DNA of 58,637 nucleotides from Pseudomonas sp. UBA5706 (GCF_002419965.1 NZ_DIHC01000048.1:19501-78137), one strand, 5' to 3'. Numbered from the stretch's first letter, positions 41,509 to 49,617 are shown. Made by a program: numbers and translations. Notes: generated from the sequence alone by a model not told the origin.

Positions 41509-41889
41509 ATGAAACGTTTACTAGCCATATCGTTTGTTTCACTGGCAGCACTTTCTTTTCAAGCGTCCGCCCTATGTTTGAAAATTACCAACAGCTATAG
41601 CGGCACCATGGCAGCTAACTCGAAAATTGTTGCCTACGGCCCTTTCACTATTACCAGTGTGAATGGGTGTTCTCAGGCGAACATTACTGCATCCGTTTCA
41701 GCTGTTGGCGTGGGGCCAACGCCTAAGCTATATATTGAACGCCAACAGGGCGCCAGCTGGATACCAGTGGCGGGTAATACTGGCAACAACGCATCGTACT
41801 TGGGCCCGCTCGGTACTTATCGGGTTCGCCAGGAGAACCGCGAAACTGTCTCAACAACCTACTCTGGCTCAACCGGATACGGTCGGTAA
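41509..41889 (+). CDS. Small secreted protein of unknown function
   Basis: A 126-residue protein with a clear signal peptide (KRLLAISFVSLAALSFQASA). The mature ~105 residues start LCLKITNSYSG and include FTITSVNGCSQANITASVSAVG, GASWIPVAG and LGPLGTYRVRQENRE. Two cysteines could form a disulphide. Repeated beta-prone strands suggest a small beta-sandwich. It sits downstream of the ABC exporter and the frameshifted secreted protein, and is followed by a strong terminator. Function not recognised. Confidence 0.75.
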   Translation: MKRLLAISFVSLAALSFQASALCLKITNSYSGTMAANSKIVAYGPFTITSVNGCSQANITASVSAVGVGPTPKLYIERQQGASWIPVAGNTGNNASYLGPLGTYRVRQENRETVSTTYSGSTGYGR

Positions 41890-41905
41890 TCACGGTTGAT
41901 ATGAG

Positions 41906-41928
41906 GCGCCAAGGGTTGCCCTTGGCGC
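41906..41928. terminator. Terminator between convergent small genes
   Basis: GCGCCAAGGG and CCCTTGGCGC form a perfect 10-bp stem with a TTG loop, 17 nt after the plus-strand gene and 21 nt beyond the end of the minus-strand gene. Confidence 0.75.
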
Positions 41929-41948
41929 GTCTACTGACTTTGCAACCT

Positions 41949-42476
41949 TCACGCTTTTTCATAGACCGCCAGCGTGCTGTTGCTGGAGTTAGCAAAATAT
42001 GCCAACGCGCTGATCGCCTGGTTAACCGCAATCAGACTTTGTCTGCAAACGATGACTGATTCCTGATTGGCATATTGAGGATATGCATTAAAAAATGCCA
42101 CGTTGTCTTCAAGCATTTCGTTAAACATGGCAATCGCGTTAAACTTTTTATCTGTGTCGGTTTCCTCTCCGTTAACGTCGAATGCCAGATTGCCTCCAAT
42201 AAGGGATCCGCAAACTCGATCAGTTATCAGGTCGTGTTTGTAAAGTGCGGCCGCGATTGTTTTTAATTCATCGGTGCTAACGTTAGTCATGTCATAGCCT
42301 TTCAAGAACTTTTTTAAATCATTAATATTTTCTTGGTTGTTAAGTTTCAGCGTTCGAGCCGCTTCATACTCTGATGTGATTGTGAATTCGGTTTTGACCT
42401 GGTTGGGATTTTTGATGTGATACCCATCGTCCTGTTTACTCAGGCTTACATTTGCACCGGTTATCGAAATAGCCAT
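41949..42476 (-). CDS. AT-rich orphan protein of unknown function
   Basis: A 175-residue soluble acidic protein (MAISITGANVSLSKQDDGY, then TSEYEAARTLKLNNQENINDLKKFLKGYDM and FNAIAMFNEMLEDNVAFFNAYPQYANQ). No signal peptide or membrane helix. Its base composition is clearly AT-richer than the surroundings, with A/T-ending codons, so recent acquisition is likely. GGAGG lies 8-9 nt before ATG 42476. It is on the opposite strand to the secreted-protein genes and sits between their remnants, as if inserted there. Family not recognised. Confidence 0.75.
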   Translation of the reverse strand: MAISITGANVSLSKQDDGYHIKNPNQVKTEFTITSEYEAARTLKLNNQENINDLKKFLKGYDMTNVSTDELKTIAAALYKHDLITDRVCGSLIGGNLAFDVNGEETDTDKKFNAIAMFNEMLEDNVAFFNAYPQYANQESVIVCRQSLIAVNQAISALAYFANSSNSTLAVYEKA

Positions 42477-42579
42477 TTTTATTTCCTCCATGATGTTGTC
42501 GTGCGGCAGCTGTCTCGATTCGAATATTAGCTTTCTGTCACGGTCCTTACAACCTAATACCTTGACCCATTTCATTGTC

Positions 42580-42612
42580 CATGCATGGGCAGCGCAGTTC
42601 ACGATGAAATAA
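42580..42612 (+). pseudogene. C-terminal scrap of a second copy of the small secreted protein
   Basis: The plus-strand codons from 42580 read HAWAAQFTMK and stop, nearly the same as HEWAVQFTMK at the end of the frameshifted gene at 41319-41351. DNA identity is also evident (CAGTTCACGATGAA-TAAG). The rest of the paralogue is missing upstream, where the AT-rich orphan gene now lies. Confidence 0.6.
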
Positions 42613-42740
42613 GTGTTTATGCAGCACAGTTTAGTCAAACAATAGAGAACAGATGCATTTAATATTATCGGGCTGTTATCTGTCGTGTAACTTACATCCT
42701 TTGCAAACCCTCCTCATTCGACGCGCCTGTGGCTGACCGA

Positions 42741-42923
42741 GCGCGCAGGTTTTCTCGGCCATCGGCACGCGTGACGGTGTACAATGCGCGGCGTTTTTTC
42801 TGTGATCCATCGGCGTATGGACGCCACAAAAATTCGGGGTTATCCGCTCCGTTTCACTCCGCCGCGTCATGAGCGCGTCGGGTTCGATTCCGTCACAGAC
42901 AAGAACAACAAGGTGACTATTCA
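42741..42923 (+). promoter_or_regulatory. aroP promoter and leader region (repeat copy B)
   Basis: TACAAT at 42780-42785 is a good -10 box and would start a leader of ~130 nt. The stretch 42741-42893 is repeated in diverged form at 33811-33962. The leader contains a 36-codon ORF described separately. AAGGTGA before the aroP ATG is its ribosome-binding site. The remaining DNA back to 42613 holds no recognised gene. Confidence 0.6.
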
Positions 42924-42927
42924 ATGA
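42817..42927 (+). CDS. Possible leader peptide ORF overlapping aroP
   Basis: An ATG at 42817 opens 36 codons (MDATKIRGYPLRFTPPRHER and so on) that end in TGA overlapping the aroP ATG as ATGA. This is the classical layout for translational coupling. It has three aromatic codons (Tyr9, Phe13, Phe23). There is no strong ribosome-binding site, so translation is unproven. Confidence 0.35.
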   Translation: MDATKIRGYPLRFTPPRHERVGFDSVTDKNNKVTIQ

Positions 42928-44348
42928 GTGAACACATGTCCCATTCGGGAGACTTGAAGCGTGGTCTCAAAAACCGTCATATCCAGCTGATCGCTCTGGG
43001 CGGCGCCATCGGCACCGGCCTGTTCCTGGGCTCGGCTGGCGTTCTCAAATCGGCGGGTCCGTCGATGATTCTTGGCTATGCCCTATGCGGCTTCATTGCC
43101 TTCATGATCATGCGCCAGTTGGGCGAAATGATTGTCGAAGAGCCGGTCGCCGGGTCCTTCAGCCACTTTGCACATAAGTACTGGGGCGGTTTCGCGGGTT
43201 TTCTGTCCGGTTGGAACTGCTGGGTGCTGTACATTCTGGTGGGCATGTCTGAACTGACCGCCGTTGGTAAGTACATCCAGTACTGGTGGCCGGAGATTCC
43301 GGCGTGGGCATCGGCTGCAGTGTTCTTCGTGATGATCAACGTCATCAACCTGGCCAACGTCAAGGTATTCGGCGAGGCCGAGTTCTGGTTCGCGATCATC
43401 AAGGTCGTGGCCATATTGGGCATGATCGCCCTGGGCAGTTATATGCTGGTCAGCGGCAGCGGAGGGCCCCATGCCGCGGTGAGCAACCTGTGGTCACACG
43501 GCGGTTTCTTCCCTAACGGGGTGAGCGGTCTGGTGATGGCCCTGGCGTTCATCATGTTCTCCTTCGGCGGCCTGGAAATGCTCGGTTTCACCGCAGCCGA
43601 GGCCGATCAGCCAAAGGTCATCATCCCCAAGGCCATTAATCAGGTGATCTACCGCATCCTGATTTTCTACATCGGCTCGCTGGTGGTGTTGCTTTCGCTG
43701 ACGCCGTGGGATGCGCTGCTGGCTGACTTGAGCGCGTCAGGCGATGCCTACAGCGGCAGCCCGTTCGTGCATGTGTTTTCGATGCTGGGCAGCACCACCG
43801 CTGCGCACATTCTCAACTTCGTGGTGCTGACGGCAGCGCTGTCGGTCTACAACAGCGGCACCTACTGCAATGCGCGGATGCTGTTTGGCATGGCCGAGCA
43901 GGGCGACGCACCGCAGTCGCTGGCCCGGGTTGATGGCCGTGGAGTGCCGGTGCGAGCCATTCTGGTGTCGGCGGCGGTGACGCTGATTGCCGTGTTGCTC
44001 AACTACCTGATTCCACAAAACGCGCTGGAGCTGCTGATGTCGCTGGTCGTCGCGACACTGGTGATCAACTGGGCGATGATCAGCTACTCGCACCTCAAGT
44101 TCCGTCAACACATGGCGCGCCAGGGCCTGCAGCCGTTGTTCAAGGCGCTGTGGTACCCGTACGGCAATTACCTGTGCCTGGCGTTCGTGGTGCTGATCCT
44201 GGCAATCATGCTGATGATTCCGGGGATCCAGGTGTCGGTGTACGCGATCCCGGTCTGGCTCGTGGCGATGTGGGTGTTCTACGTGATCAAGAACAAACGC
44301 CGTGCCGAGGCAGAATCGATGGCGCAACGAACGTCGATCATCAAGTAA
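42924..44348 (+). CDS. aroP: Aromatic amino acid permease AroP
   Basis: An APC-superfamily proton-coupled importer of Phe, Tyr and Trp, 474 residues with about 12 helices. Family landmarks are GLKNRHIQLIALGGAIGTGLFLGSA (in parts: IALGGAIGTGLF), RQLGEMIVEEPVAGSFSHFA, GWNCWVLYILVGMSELTAVG, and ADQPKVIIPKAINQVIYRI. AroP and the closely related Phe-specific PheP cannot be separated with certainty here. It supplies substrate for the phh pathway encoded 3 kb downstream. Confidence 0.9.
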   Translation: MSEHMSHSGDLKRGLKNRHIQLIALGGAIGTGLFLGSAGVLKSAGPSMILGYALCGFIAFMIMRQLGEMIVEEPVAGSFSHFAHKYWGGFAGFLSGWNCWVLYILVGMSELTAVGKYIQYWWPEIPAWASAAVFFVMINVINLANVKVFGEAEFWFAIIKVVAILGMIALGSYMLVSGSGGPHAAVSNLWSHGGFFPNGVSGLVMALAFIMFSFGGLEMLGFTAAEADQPKVIIPKAINQVIYRILIFYIGSLVVLLSLTPWDALLADLSASGDAYSGSPFVHVFSMLGSTTAAHILNFVVLTAALSVYNSGTYCNARMLFGMAEQGDAPQSLARVDGRGVPVRAILVSAAVTLIAVLLNYLIPQNALELLMSLVVATLVINWAMISYSHLKFRQHMARQGLQPLFKALWYPYGNYLCLAFVVLILAIMLMIPGIQVSVYAIPVWLVAMWVFYVIKNKRRAEAESMAQRTSIIK

Positions 44349-44359
44349 GGCGGCTGCCC

Positions 44360-44773
44360 GTGCTGGTTATCTCCAATAACGTTCACCTGCCTGACCATGA
44401 AGTCGAACTGACGGCGATCCGTGCTCAGGGCGCGGGCGGGCAGAACGTCAATAAGGTGTCCAGCGCGGTGCATCTGCGTTTCGACATCCATGCGTCGTCA
44501 TTGCCGCCGTTCTACAAGGAGCGGCTGCTGGTGTTGCGTGACAGTCGAATCACCGGCGACGGGGTGGTGATCATCAAGGCCCAGCAATACCGTACGCAGG
44601 AGCAGAACCGTGCCGATGCATTGGAACGGCTGAGCGAGCTGATCGTCAGTGCGGCCAAGGTGGAGAAGAAGCGTCGTCCTACCAAACCGACCTTGGGCTC
44701 CAAGACCCGCAGACTGGAATCCAAGTCCAAGCGCGGGTCGATCAAGGCCGGGCGCGGCAAAGTGGATTTCTGA
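44360..44773 (+). CDS. arfB: Alternative ribosome-rescue factor ArfB (YaeJ)
   Basis: A 137-residue peptidyl-tRNA hydrolase that frees ribosomes stalled without a stop codon. It carries the release-factor GGQ motif (residues 26-28, RAQGAGGQNVNKVSSAVHLR) and a basic C-terminal tail (KSKRGSIKAGRGK) that enters the empty mRNA channel. It lacks a codon-recognition domain, as expected. The start is GTG 44360, preceded by TAAGGCGG, 11 nt after aroP. Confidence 0.93.
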   Translation: MLVISNNVHLPDHEVELTAIRAQGAGGQNVNKVSSAVHLRFDIHASSLPPFYKERLLVLRDSRITGDGVVIIKAQQYRTQEQNRADALERLSELIVSAAKVEKKRRPTKPTLGSKTRRLESKSKRGSIKAGRGKVDF

Positions 44774-44793
44774 CTGGCTGCCGAGATTCCCTA

Positions 44794-44857
44794 TAGCAGC
44801 AGCGCTACTTGCCGGTGGCGATCTCAAACACGCTGCCGCCGGCATGCCGTGCTGCTA
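44794..44857. repeat. REP-like hairpin / terminator after arfB
   Basis: TAGCAGCA and TGCTGCTA bound an inner pair TGCCGG-GGCG / CGCTGCCGCCGGCA, so the whole 64-nt stretch can fold into a long imperfect stem. It lies between the convergent arfB and MFS genes, and the TTGCCGG core is REP-like. Confidence 0.6.
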
Positions 44858-44873
44858 CCTAGGTCCGGCAGGA

Positions 44874-46109
44874 TTACAGATCGGTGACGTTATCCCGTAT
44901 CGCTTTCGCTTGCTTGTACAGGTACACGCTCAACCCCACCCCCGCCAGCGACGCCAGTGCCGCAAACAGGAAAATCGAGGCGAAGCCGAAGCCTGCGGCC
45001 ACAGCGCCCGCCACCGGGCCGGTGATCCCAAGCGACAGGTCAATGAACAGTGAGTAGGCACCTACCGCCGCGCCACGGCTGGAAGCCGGTACCAGGTTCA
45101 CGGCCTCGACCCCCAGCGCCGGGAAGACCAGGGAGAAACCAAAGCCCGTCAGCGCGGCACCTGCCAGCGCCAGATTGGGATTGGGCGCCAGCCACAATAG
45201 CAGCAGTCCCAATGCCTCAACTGACAGACACGCGATTGCCACGCGAAAGCCGCCGATACGGTTGATCATGTTGCCGAACAACAGTCGCGCACCGATGAAG
45301 CAGGCGCCGAACAGGCTCAGGCACAACACCGCATTCGGCCAAGTGTGGCTGGCGTAATACAGGGTGACGAACGTCGCGATGGTGCCAAAGCCGATCGAGC
45401 CCAGTGCAAGGCCGGTACCGTGAGGCAGCACGCGACCCAGCACGTGCAGGAAGGGCATGCGCTCGCCATGAACGATCGGTGCCGGGGTTTTGTTCCAGGC
45501 CAGGGAAATGCCCAGCGCCGCCAGCAGAATGATGCTGACCCCCATGCTCCACAAGCCCAACGCGTTGACCAGCACGACCCCCAGTGGCGCACCAATGGCC
45601 AGCGCGCCGTAACTGGCAATACCGTTCCAGGAAATCACCTTGGCCGTGTTCGCCGCGCCGACCCGGCCAATGCCCCAACCAATGGAGCCCGAGCCGACCA
45701 GACTTTCCGCGCTGCCCAGCACCAGCCGGCCAACGAACAGGCTGATCAGGCTGACCATCGGCCAGGCATCGAACCAGCCGGCGAGCAACATGAACACGCC
45801 GCTCAGGCCGCAGCCGAACAGCCCTATGATCACGGCTTTCTTGGGGCCTTTGTTATCGATGATGCGCCCGGCGTGGGGGCGGCTGAGCAGGGTAGCCAGG
45901 TACTGGACACTGATCACCAGACCTGCGGTTACCGCACCGAAGCCAAGGTCGGTGTGCACATAGCCTGGCAACACCGCCAGGGGAATGCCGATGTTCAGGT
46001 AACCGATGAACGTGAACAGAACGATAGAGACGACTTGCAGTGTGACCGCTATGGGTCTTTGTTCGGCAGGTCGTTGGGGGGCGGCGCTCGAAGCGTCTGG
46101 CATGGGCAT
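44874..46109 (-). CDS. MFS transporter, YhhS/arabinose-efflux type
   Basis: A 411-residue major facilitator with 12 predicted helices. Typical features include the loop 2-3 motif RPHAGRIIDNKGPKKAV (variant of GxxxDRxGRR) and GSAESLVGSGSIGWGIGRVG. This subgroup (YhhS-like) is often annotated as a multidrug or sugar efflux pump; the substrate is unknown. ATG 46109 is one of two close starts (46103 is the other); the frame extends to 46193 but without conserved sequence or a ribosome-binding site. Confidence 0.85.
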   Translation of the reverse strand: MPMPDASSAAPQRPAEQRPIAVTLQVVSIVLFTFIGYLNIGIPLAVLPGYVHTDLGFGAVTAGLVISVQYLATLLSRPHAGRIIDNKGPKKAVIIGLFGCGLSGVFMLLAGWFDAWPMVSLISLFVGRLVLGSAESLVGSGSIGWGIGRVGAANTAKVISWNGIASYGALAIGAPLGVVLVNALGLWSMGVSIILLAALGISLAWNKTPAPIVHGERMPFLHVLGRVLPHGTGLALGSIGFGTIATFVTLYYASHTWPNAVLCLSLFGACFIGARLLFGNMINRIGGFRVAIACLSVEALGLLLLWLAPNPNLALAGAALTGFGFSLVFPALGVEAVNLVPASSRGAAVGAYSLFIDLSLGITGPVAGAVAAGFGFASIFLFAALASLAGVGLSVYLYKQAKAIRDNVTDL

Positions 46110-46259
46110 CAATCCAGGAATTACGACAGGGCAAGTGTAGCGGGGCAGAGGCTCAATGCAGCGTGGACGCTTGAAAGCCAAGCGATGCTGCACATGACGG
46201 CGCTTTTCCGTTAATGGCAGCCGTTGGTTGAACTGCGTGGAAAGCAGCCAATGGAGTCA

Positions 46260-46439
46260 TTATTCGGCGGCGGGTGCCACAAGCTGCGTGGTCACCAAGG
46301 CGGCAAGGGCGTTTTCCTGGGTGCCGAAGCGTGCCAGTAAAGCCTGCTGTTTTTCCGGGCTCAGGCGGGCCCAGATTTCGATCATCTTCTCGGCCGTGCC
46401 AATCAGGGCTTGGGCCTGGGTTTCGGTGAATTCGGTCAT
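46260..46439 (-). CDS. Small helical protein, unknown function
   Basis: A 59-residue protein (TEFTETQAQALIGTAEKMIE, then LSPEKQQALLARFGTQENAL) that looks like a small helical bundle. No motif of known function and only a weak ribosome-binding site. It has the composition of a real gene, and similar small proteins occur in Pseudomonas, so I keep it as hypothetical. Confidence 0.5.
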   Translation of the reverse strand: MTEFTETQAQALIGTAEKMIEIWARLSPEKQQALLARFGTQENALAALVTTQLVAPAAE

Positions 46440-46519
46440 GGGTATCGGGTCTCGGAACGTTTCAGCCCTTATGGAAGTACGCCTCATAGACGCTCTTGCA
46501 TAGGGGCTGAAATCAGCCT

Positions 46520-46657
46520 TCAGCGATGGCTTTGGGCTTTCTTGCTTTCACTGCTTTTTGCGCCGGCTTTCATCTCGATCGGCTGACCGAGTTCCTGACG
46601 GGCTGCTGCGCTTTGCTGGGTTTGGCTTGGGAAGGGGAAGTTTGGGATTTCATGCAT
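46520..46657 (-). CDS. Small basic hypothetical protein
   Basis: A 45-residue, Ser/Lys/Gln-rich peptide (MHEIPNFPFPSQTQQSAAAR, then a Lys-rich tail). The start is supported by GAGGAG 7 nt upstream. No motif. It may be co-transcribed with the next small gene on the same strand (80 nt apart). Confidence 0.5.
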   Translation of the reverse strand: MHEIPNFPFPSQTQQSAAARQELGQPIEMKAGAKSSESKKAQSHR

Positions 46658-46817
46658 ATCGTCGCTCCTCACAAGTTTTTTTGCTGTTGATTCACACAGC
46701 GCGTCCAAAAACGCCAAAGGAGGATACAGCACAACAAATGACAAACAGACTTTTTATGCGGCGCCGTTGGTCATCTGGTGGCCAAATTTCATCATCGCAG
46801 GTCGCGATGCACGCCGT

Positions 46818-46976
46818 TTCTGCCCTGAGGCGTGGGGCGGGCTTGCCGACGATCTGGCGCGAAACAGCAGCAAACTCAGCGATGGTGGTGGGTCAGAGTG
46901 TTCACTGTCGCTGATGTCGCCGCCGGTCCCCCACTCGATCACCGGCAAGTCAGGCCGCCACGCCCTCCGGGCAGAA
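46818..46976. repeat. Pair of inverted REP-like arms in the phhC downstream gap
   Basis: TTCTGCCC-GAGG-CGTGG-CGG-TTGCCG (46818-46850) and its near reverse complement (46943-46976) face each other across ~90 nt. They fill most of the 342-nt gap between the small basic gene and phhC, where I see no ORF with a start signal. A BIME-like REP doublet that could end phh transcription fits best. Confidence 0.5.
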
Positions 46977-46999
46977 GCGGCAGGGACTTCAGAAACGCT

Positions 47000-48196
47000 T
47001 CAGCCCGCACAAACCGCTGCAAACGCCGCCGCCAGTGCATCCAGCCGCGCAGCGTCGATACCTGCCACGTTGGCCCGCCCCGCTGCGACCATGTACACGC
47101 TGTGTTCATCGCGCAGGCGTGCGACTTGATCGTCGTTCATGCCGGTGTAGGAGAACATGCCGCGTTGCACGGCGATGTGTGCGAAGCGTTCGCCCAGACC
47201 CAGCGGTGTCAGCGCCTCGACGAGCCCTCTGCGCAGTTGCGCAATGCGCGTGCGCATTGCCTCGACCTCTTCGGTCCACAAGGCTTTGAGCTGCGAATCG
47301 CCGAGAATCTCGGCGACCACCGCTGCGCCATGATCCGGCGGGTTGGACCACAGGTTGCGTGCCGTCGCCGACAGTTGGCTGCGCACATCCGCAAGCTTCT
47401 CACTGCTGTCGGCGCACACCAGCAGCGCGCCGGTGCGTTCGCGGTACAGGCCGAAGTTCTTCGAGCAGGAACTGGTGATCAGCAGTTCAGGCAGCTCGCT
47501 GGCAAACAGGCGAACTGCCCATGCGTCCGCTTCCAGACCCTCACCGAACCCCTGGTAGGCGAAGTCGATCAGCGGCAGCAGGTTGCGACGTTTAACGATT
47601 TCCAGCACCTGATACCAGTCATCGTGGCTGAGGTCGAACCCGGTGGGGTTGTGGCAGCACGCGTGCAACAACACCACGTCACCTTCCGGGACCGTGTTCA
47701 GCGTCTCGAGCATGGCCGATACGTTGAGTGTGTTGTCGCTGCCTACGTACGGGTAGTGATTGACCATCAGTCCTGCGGCGGCGTAGATGGTCTCGTGAAT
47801 CGGCCAGGTCGGATCGCTTAGCCAGATGCCTTTGCCCGGCAGGCAATTGGCGATGAAATCAGCCGACAGGCGCAGCGCTCCGGTGCCGCCAGGGGTTTGG
47901 GTGGCGCCAACGCGTTTTTGCTGAATCAGTGACGAATCGGCACCCATGACCAATTCACAGATCAGCGTGCCAAAGCGTGGCTCGCCATGACCACCGATAT
48001 AACTCTTGGTCGGCTGCGAATCCACCAGACGCTGCTCGGCCAACTTCACCGCGCGCGGAATGGTGGTCAAGCCCTGCGCGTCCTTGTAGACGCCTACGCC
48101 CAGATCGAACTTGTTCGGGTTGGGGTCTTTGGCATAGGCCTGGATCAAGCCCAGAATCGGATCGTCGGGTACGCGCTGAATCAGTGAAAAATGCAT
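47000..48196 (-). CDS. phhC: Aromatic amino acid aminotransferase PhhC
   Basis: A PLP-dependent class I aminotransferase of 398 residues that converts tyrosine (and phenylalanine) to the 2-oxo acid, here 4-hydroxyphenylpyruvate. Motifs: VGVYKDAQGLT, TQTPGGTGALR, HACCHNPTGFDL, the PLP-lysine region SSCSKNFGLYRERTGA and YTGMNDDQV. It is close to TyrB/AspC. It is the last gene of phhABC and begins directly at the phhB stop (TAAATG). Confidence 0.93.
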   Translation of the reverse strand: MHFSLIQRVPDDPILGLIQAYAKDPNPNKFDLGVGVYKDAQGLTTIPRAVKLAEQRLVDSQPTKSYIGGHGEPRFGTLICELVMGADSSLIQQKRVGATQTPGGTGALRLSADFIANCLPGKGIWLSDPTWPIHETIYAAAGLMVNHYPYVGSDNTLNVSAMLETLNTVPEGDVVLLHACCHNPTGFDLSHDDWYQVLEIVKRRNLLPLIDFAYQGFGEGLEADAWAVRLFASELPELLITSSCSKNFGLYRERTGALLVCADSSEKLADVRSQLSATARNLWSNPPDHGAAVVAEILGDSQLKALWTEEVEAMRTRIAQLRRGLVEALTPLGLGERFAHIAVQRGMFSYTGMNDDQVARLRDEHSVYMVAAGRANVAGIDAARLDALAAAFAAVCAG

Positions 48197-48568
48197 TTAC
48201 TTACGGCCCTCGGCACCTGTGGCCACCTCGTCGGTGCGGGCGGCCATGATGAAGTCGTTGCGGTGCAGCCCTTTGATCGAATGGCTCCACCAGGTCACGG
48301 TCACCTTGCCCCATTCGGTCAGAAGACCGGGGTGATGACCTTCGGCTTCGGCAATTTCGCCGACCGCGTTGGTAAACGCCAGCGCAAATTTGAAATTCTT
48401 GAACGTGAAGATCTTTTCCAGCTGCATCACGCCGTCACGGATTTCGATATTCCAGTCCGGAATCTGCCGCAACAGTTGCGGCAGTTCGCCCTCGCTGACT
48501 TGCGGGGCATCGGCGCGGCAGGCTTCACAGCGGGCCTGACTCAATGGGCTAGTGTTCGAGGCGGTCAT
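48197..48568 (-). CDS. phhB: Pterin-4a-carbinolamine dehydratase PhhB
   Basis: A 123-residue dehydratase that regenerates the tetrahydrobiopterin-type cofactor after PhhA turnover. The conserved EGHHPGLLTEWGKVTVTWWSH segment carries the active-site histidines, and FAFTNAVGE-like FALAFTNAVGEIA is also seen. It has also been reported to influence PhhA levels. It begins 16 nt after phhA; the start ATG 48568 has AAGGTG-like sequence upstream (AAGGACACC). Confidence 0.95.
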   Translation of the reverse strand: MTASNTSPLSQARCEACRADAPQVSEGELPQLLRQIPDWNIEIRDGVMQLEKIFTFKNFKFALAFTNAVGEIAEAEGHHPGLLTEWGKVTVTWWSHSIKGLHRNDFIMAARTDEVATGAEGRK

Positions 48569-48584
48569 AAAAAGGTGTCCTTGT

Positions 48585-49388
48585 TCAGGCGGCGTTTGGT
48601 TTAGGTGGCTGCATTTTCGGGGCGAAGCGTGGCGCGTGCAGGCCCAGCTGTGTCGCGGACTGAACCATGCCCATGATGTCTTGCTGAGCGAGGTCGAACA
48701 GCCGCTTGAGGTCTGGTAGTACAAAGTAAAGGGGTTGCAGAATGTCGATCCGATACGGCGTGCGCATGGCTTCTATTGGGTCAAAGTGCTGGTGTTCCGG
48801 GGTTGACGACAGGCTGTAAACCGTCTCCTTGGGCGAGGAAAGAATCCCGCCGCCATAGATCTTGCGGCCCTGCGCGGTTTCCACCAGCCCGAACTCGATG
48901 GTCATCCAGTAAAGGCGGGCCAGATACACGCGCTGCTCTTTGCTGGCTGCCAGGCCGAGCTTGCCATAGGTGTGGGTGAATTCTGCAAACCATGGGTTGG
49001 TCAGCAACGGGCAGTGCCCGAAAACTTCATGAAAGATATCGGGCTCTTGCAGGTAGTCCAGCTCTTCTGCGGTGCGAATAAAAGTGGCCACCGGAAAGCG
49101 CTTGCTGGCCAGCAGTTCGAAAAAGGTCTGAAAGGGAATTAATGCCGGGACCCGCGCCACTTGCCAGCCGGTGGTGGCAGCCAGCACCTGATTGATTTCG
49201 TCCAGTTGCGGGATTCGATCGTGGGGCAGATTCAGTTGCTCGATGCCGTCGAGGTATTCCTGACAGGCACGGCCTTCGATCACCTTCAGTTGGCGTGTGA
49301 TCAGGGTGTTCCACACTGCATGTTCAGTGTCCGGGTAATGGATGAAGCCGGTGGCGTCCGGTTCACGGGCGAGGTACTGCGTGTTCAT
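48585..49388 (-). CDS. phhA: Phenylalanine 4-monooxygenase PhhA
   Basis: A non-heme iron, pterin-dependent hydroxylase of 267 residues that makes tyrosine from phenylalanine with O2. Iron ligands H120 and H125 (DIFHEVFGHCPLL) and E165 (TIEFGLVE) are present, as is the substrate loop. It has no N-terminal regulatory domain, as usual in bacteria. First gene of phhABC and divergent from phhR. Confidence 0.96.
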   Translation of the reverse strand: MNTQYLAREPDATGFIHYPDTEHAVWNTLITRQLKVIEGRACQEYLDGIEQLNLPHDRIPQLDEINQVLAATTGWQVARVPALIPFQTFFELLASKRFPVATFIRTAEELDYLQEPDIFHEVFGHCPLLTNPWFAEFTHTYGKLGLAASKEQRVYLARLYWMTIEFGLVETAQGRKIYGGGILSSPKETVYSLSSTPEHQHFDPIEAMRTPYRIDILQPLYFVLPDLKRLFDLAQQDIMGMVQSATQLGLHAPRFAPKMQPPKPNAA

Positions 49389-49420
49389 GCTGCTCTCCTG
49401 AATGGCTTGTTTTTATCTGG

Positions 49421-49436
49421 AGCAATGCGGGTGCAG
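49421..49436 (-). promoter_or_regulatory. Candidate sigma-54 promoter of phhA
   Basis: On the minus strand CTGCAC-CCGCA-TTGCT fits the -24/-12 consensus TGGCAC-N5-TTGCW except for one of the GG pair. It lies ~35 nt upstream of the phhA start. Sigma-54 dependence of phhABC is known in P. aeruginosa. Confidence 0.45.
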
Positions 49437-49599
49437 GTTCGTCCCTGCGTAGCGCCATGAATAACCTTTCACAGCCGCTCGCGGTGGCGGCCTTCTCTCG
49501 TTCTGCCCGTTCAATCCAGGCTCAGCCGTAAAGAAAACCTGACAGATGACGGCCTGCGTGCGCGACACTGCGATATTCCGGTATCGAGGGGCCTTGCGC

Positions 49600-49617
49600 T
49601 GTAACGACTTCTTGACG
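49600..49617. promoter_or_regulatory. Weak TyrR/PhhR-type box
   Basis: TGTAAC-GACTTC-TTGACG resembles the TyrR box TGTAAA-N6-TTTACA in its left half and spacing. It sits in the 282-nt phhA-phhR intergenic region, upstream of both genes. Confidence 0.3.

Noticed and set aside
42868..42885. tRNA-like GGTTCGATTCC in the aroP leader
   Set aside because: It resembles a T-loop, but the flanking bases do not pair as a T-stem and no acceptor, D or anticodon arms can be formed nearby, so it is neither a tRNA nor a clear att site.
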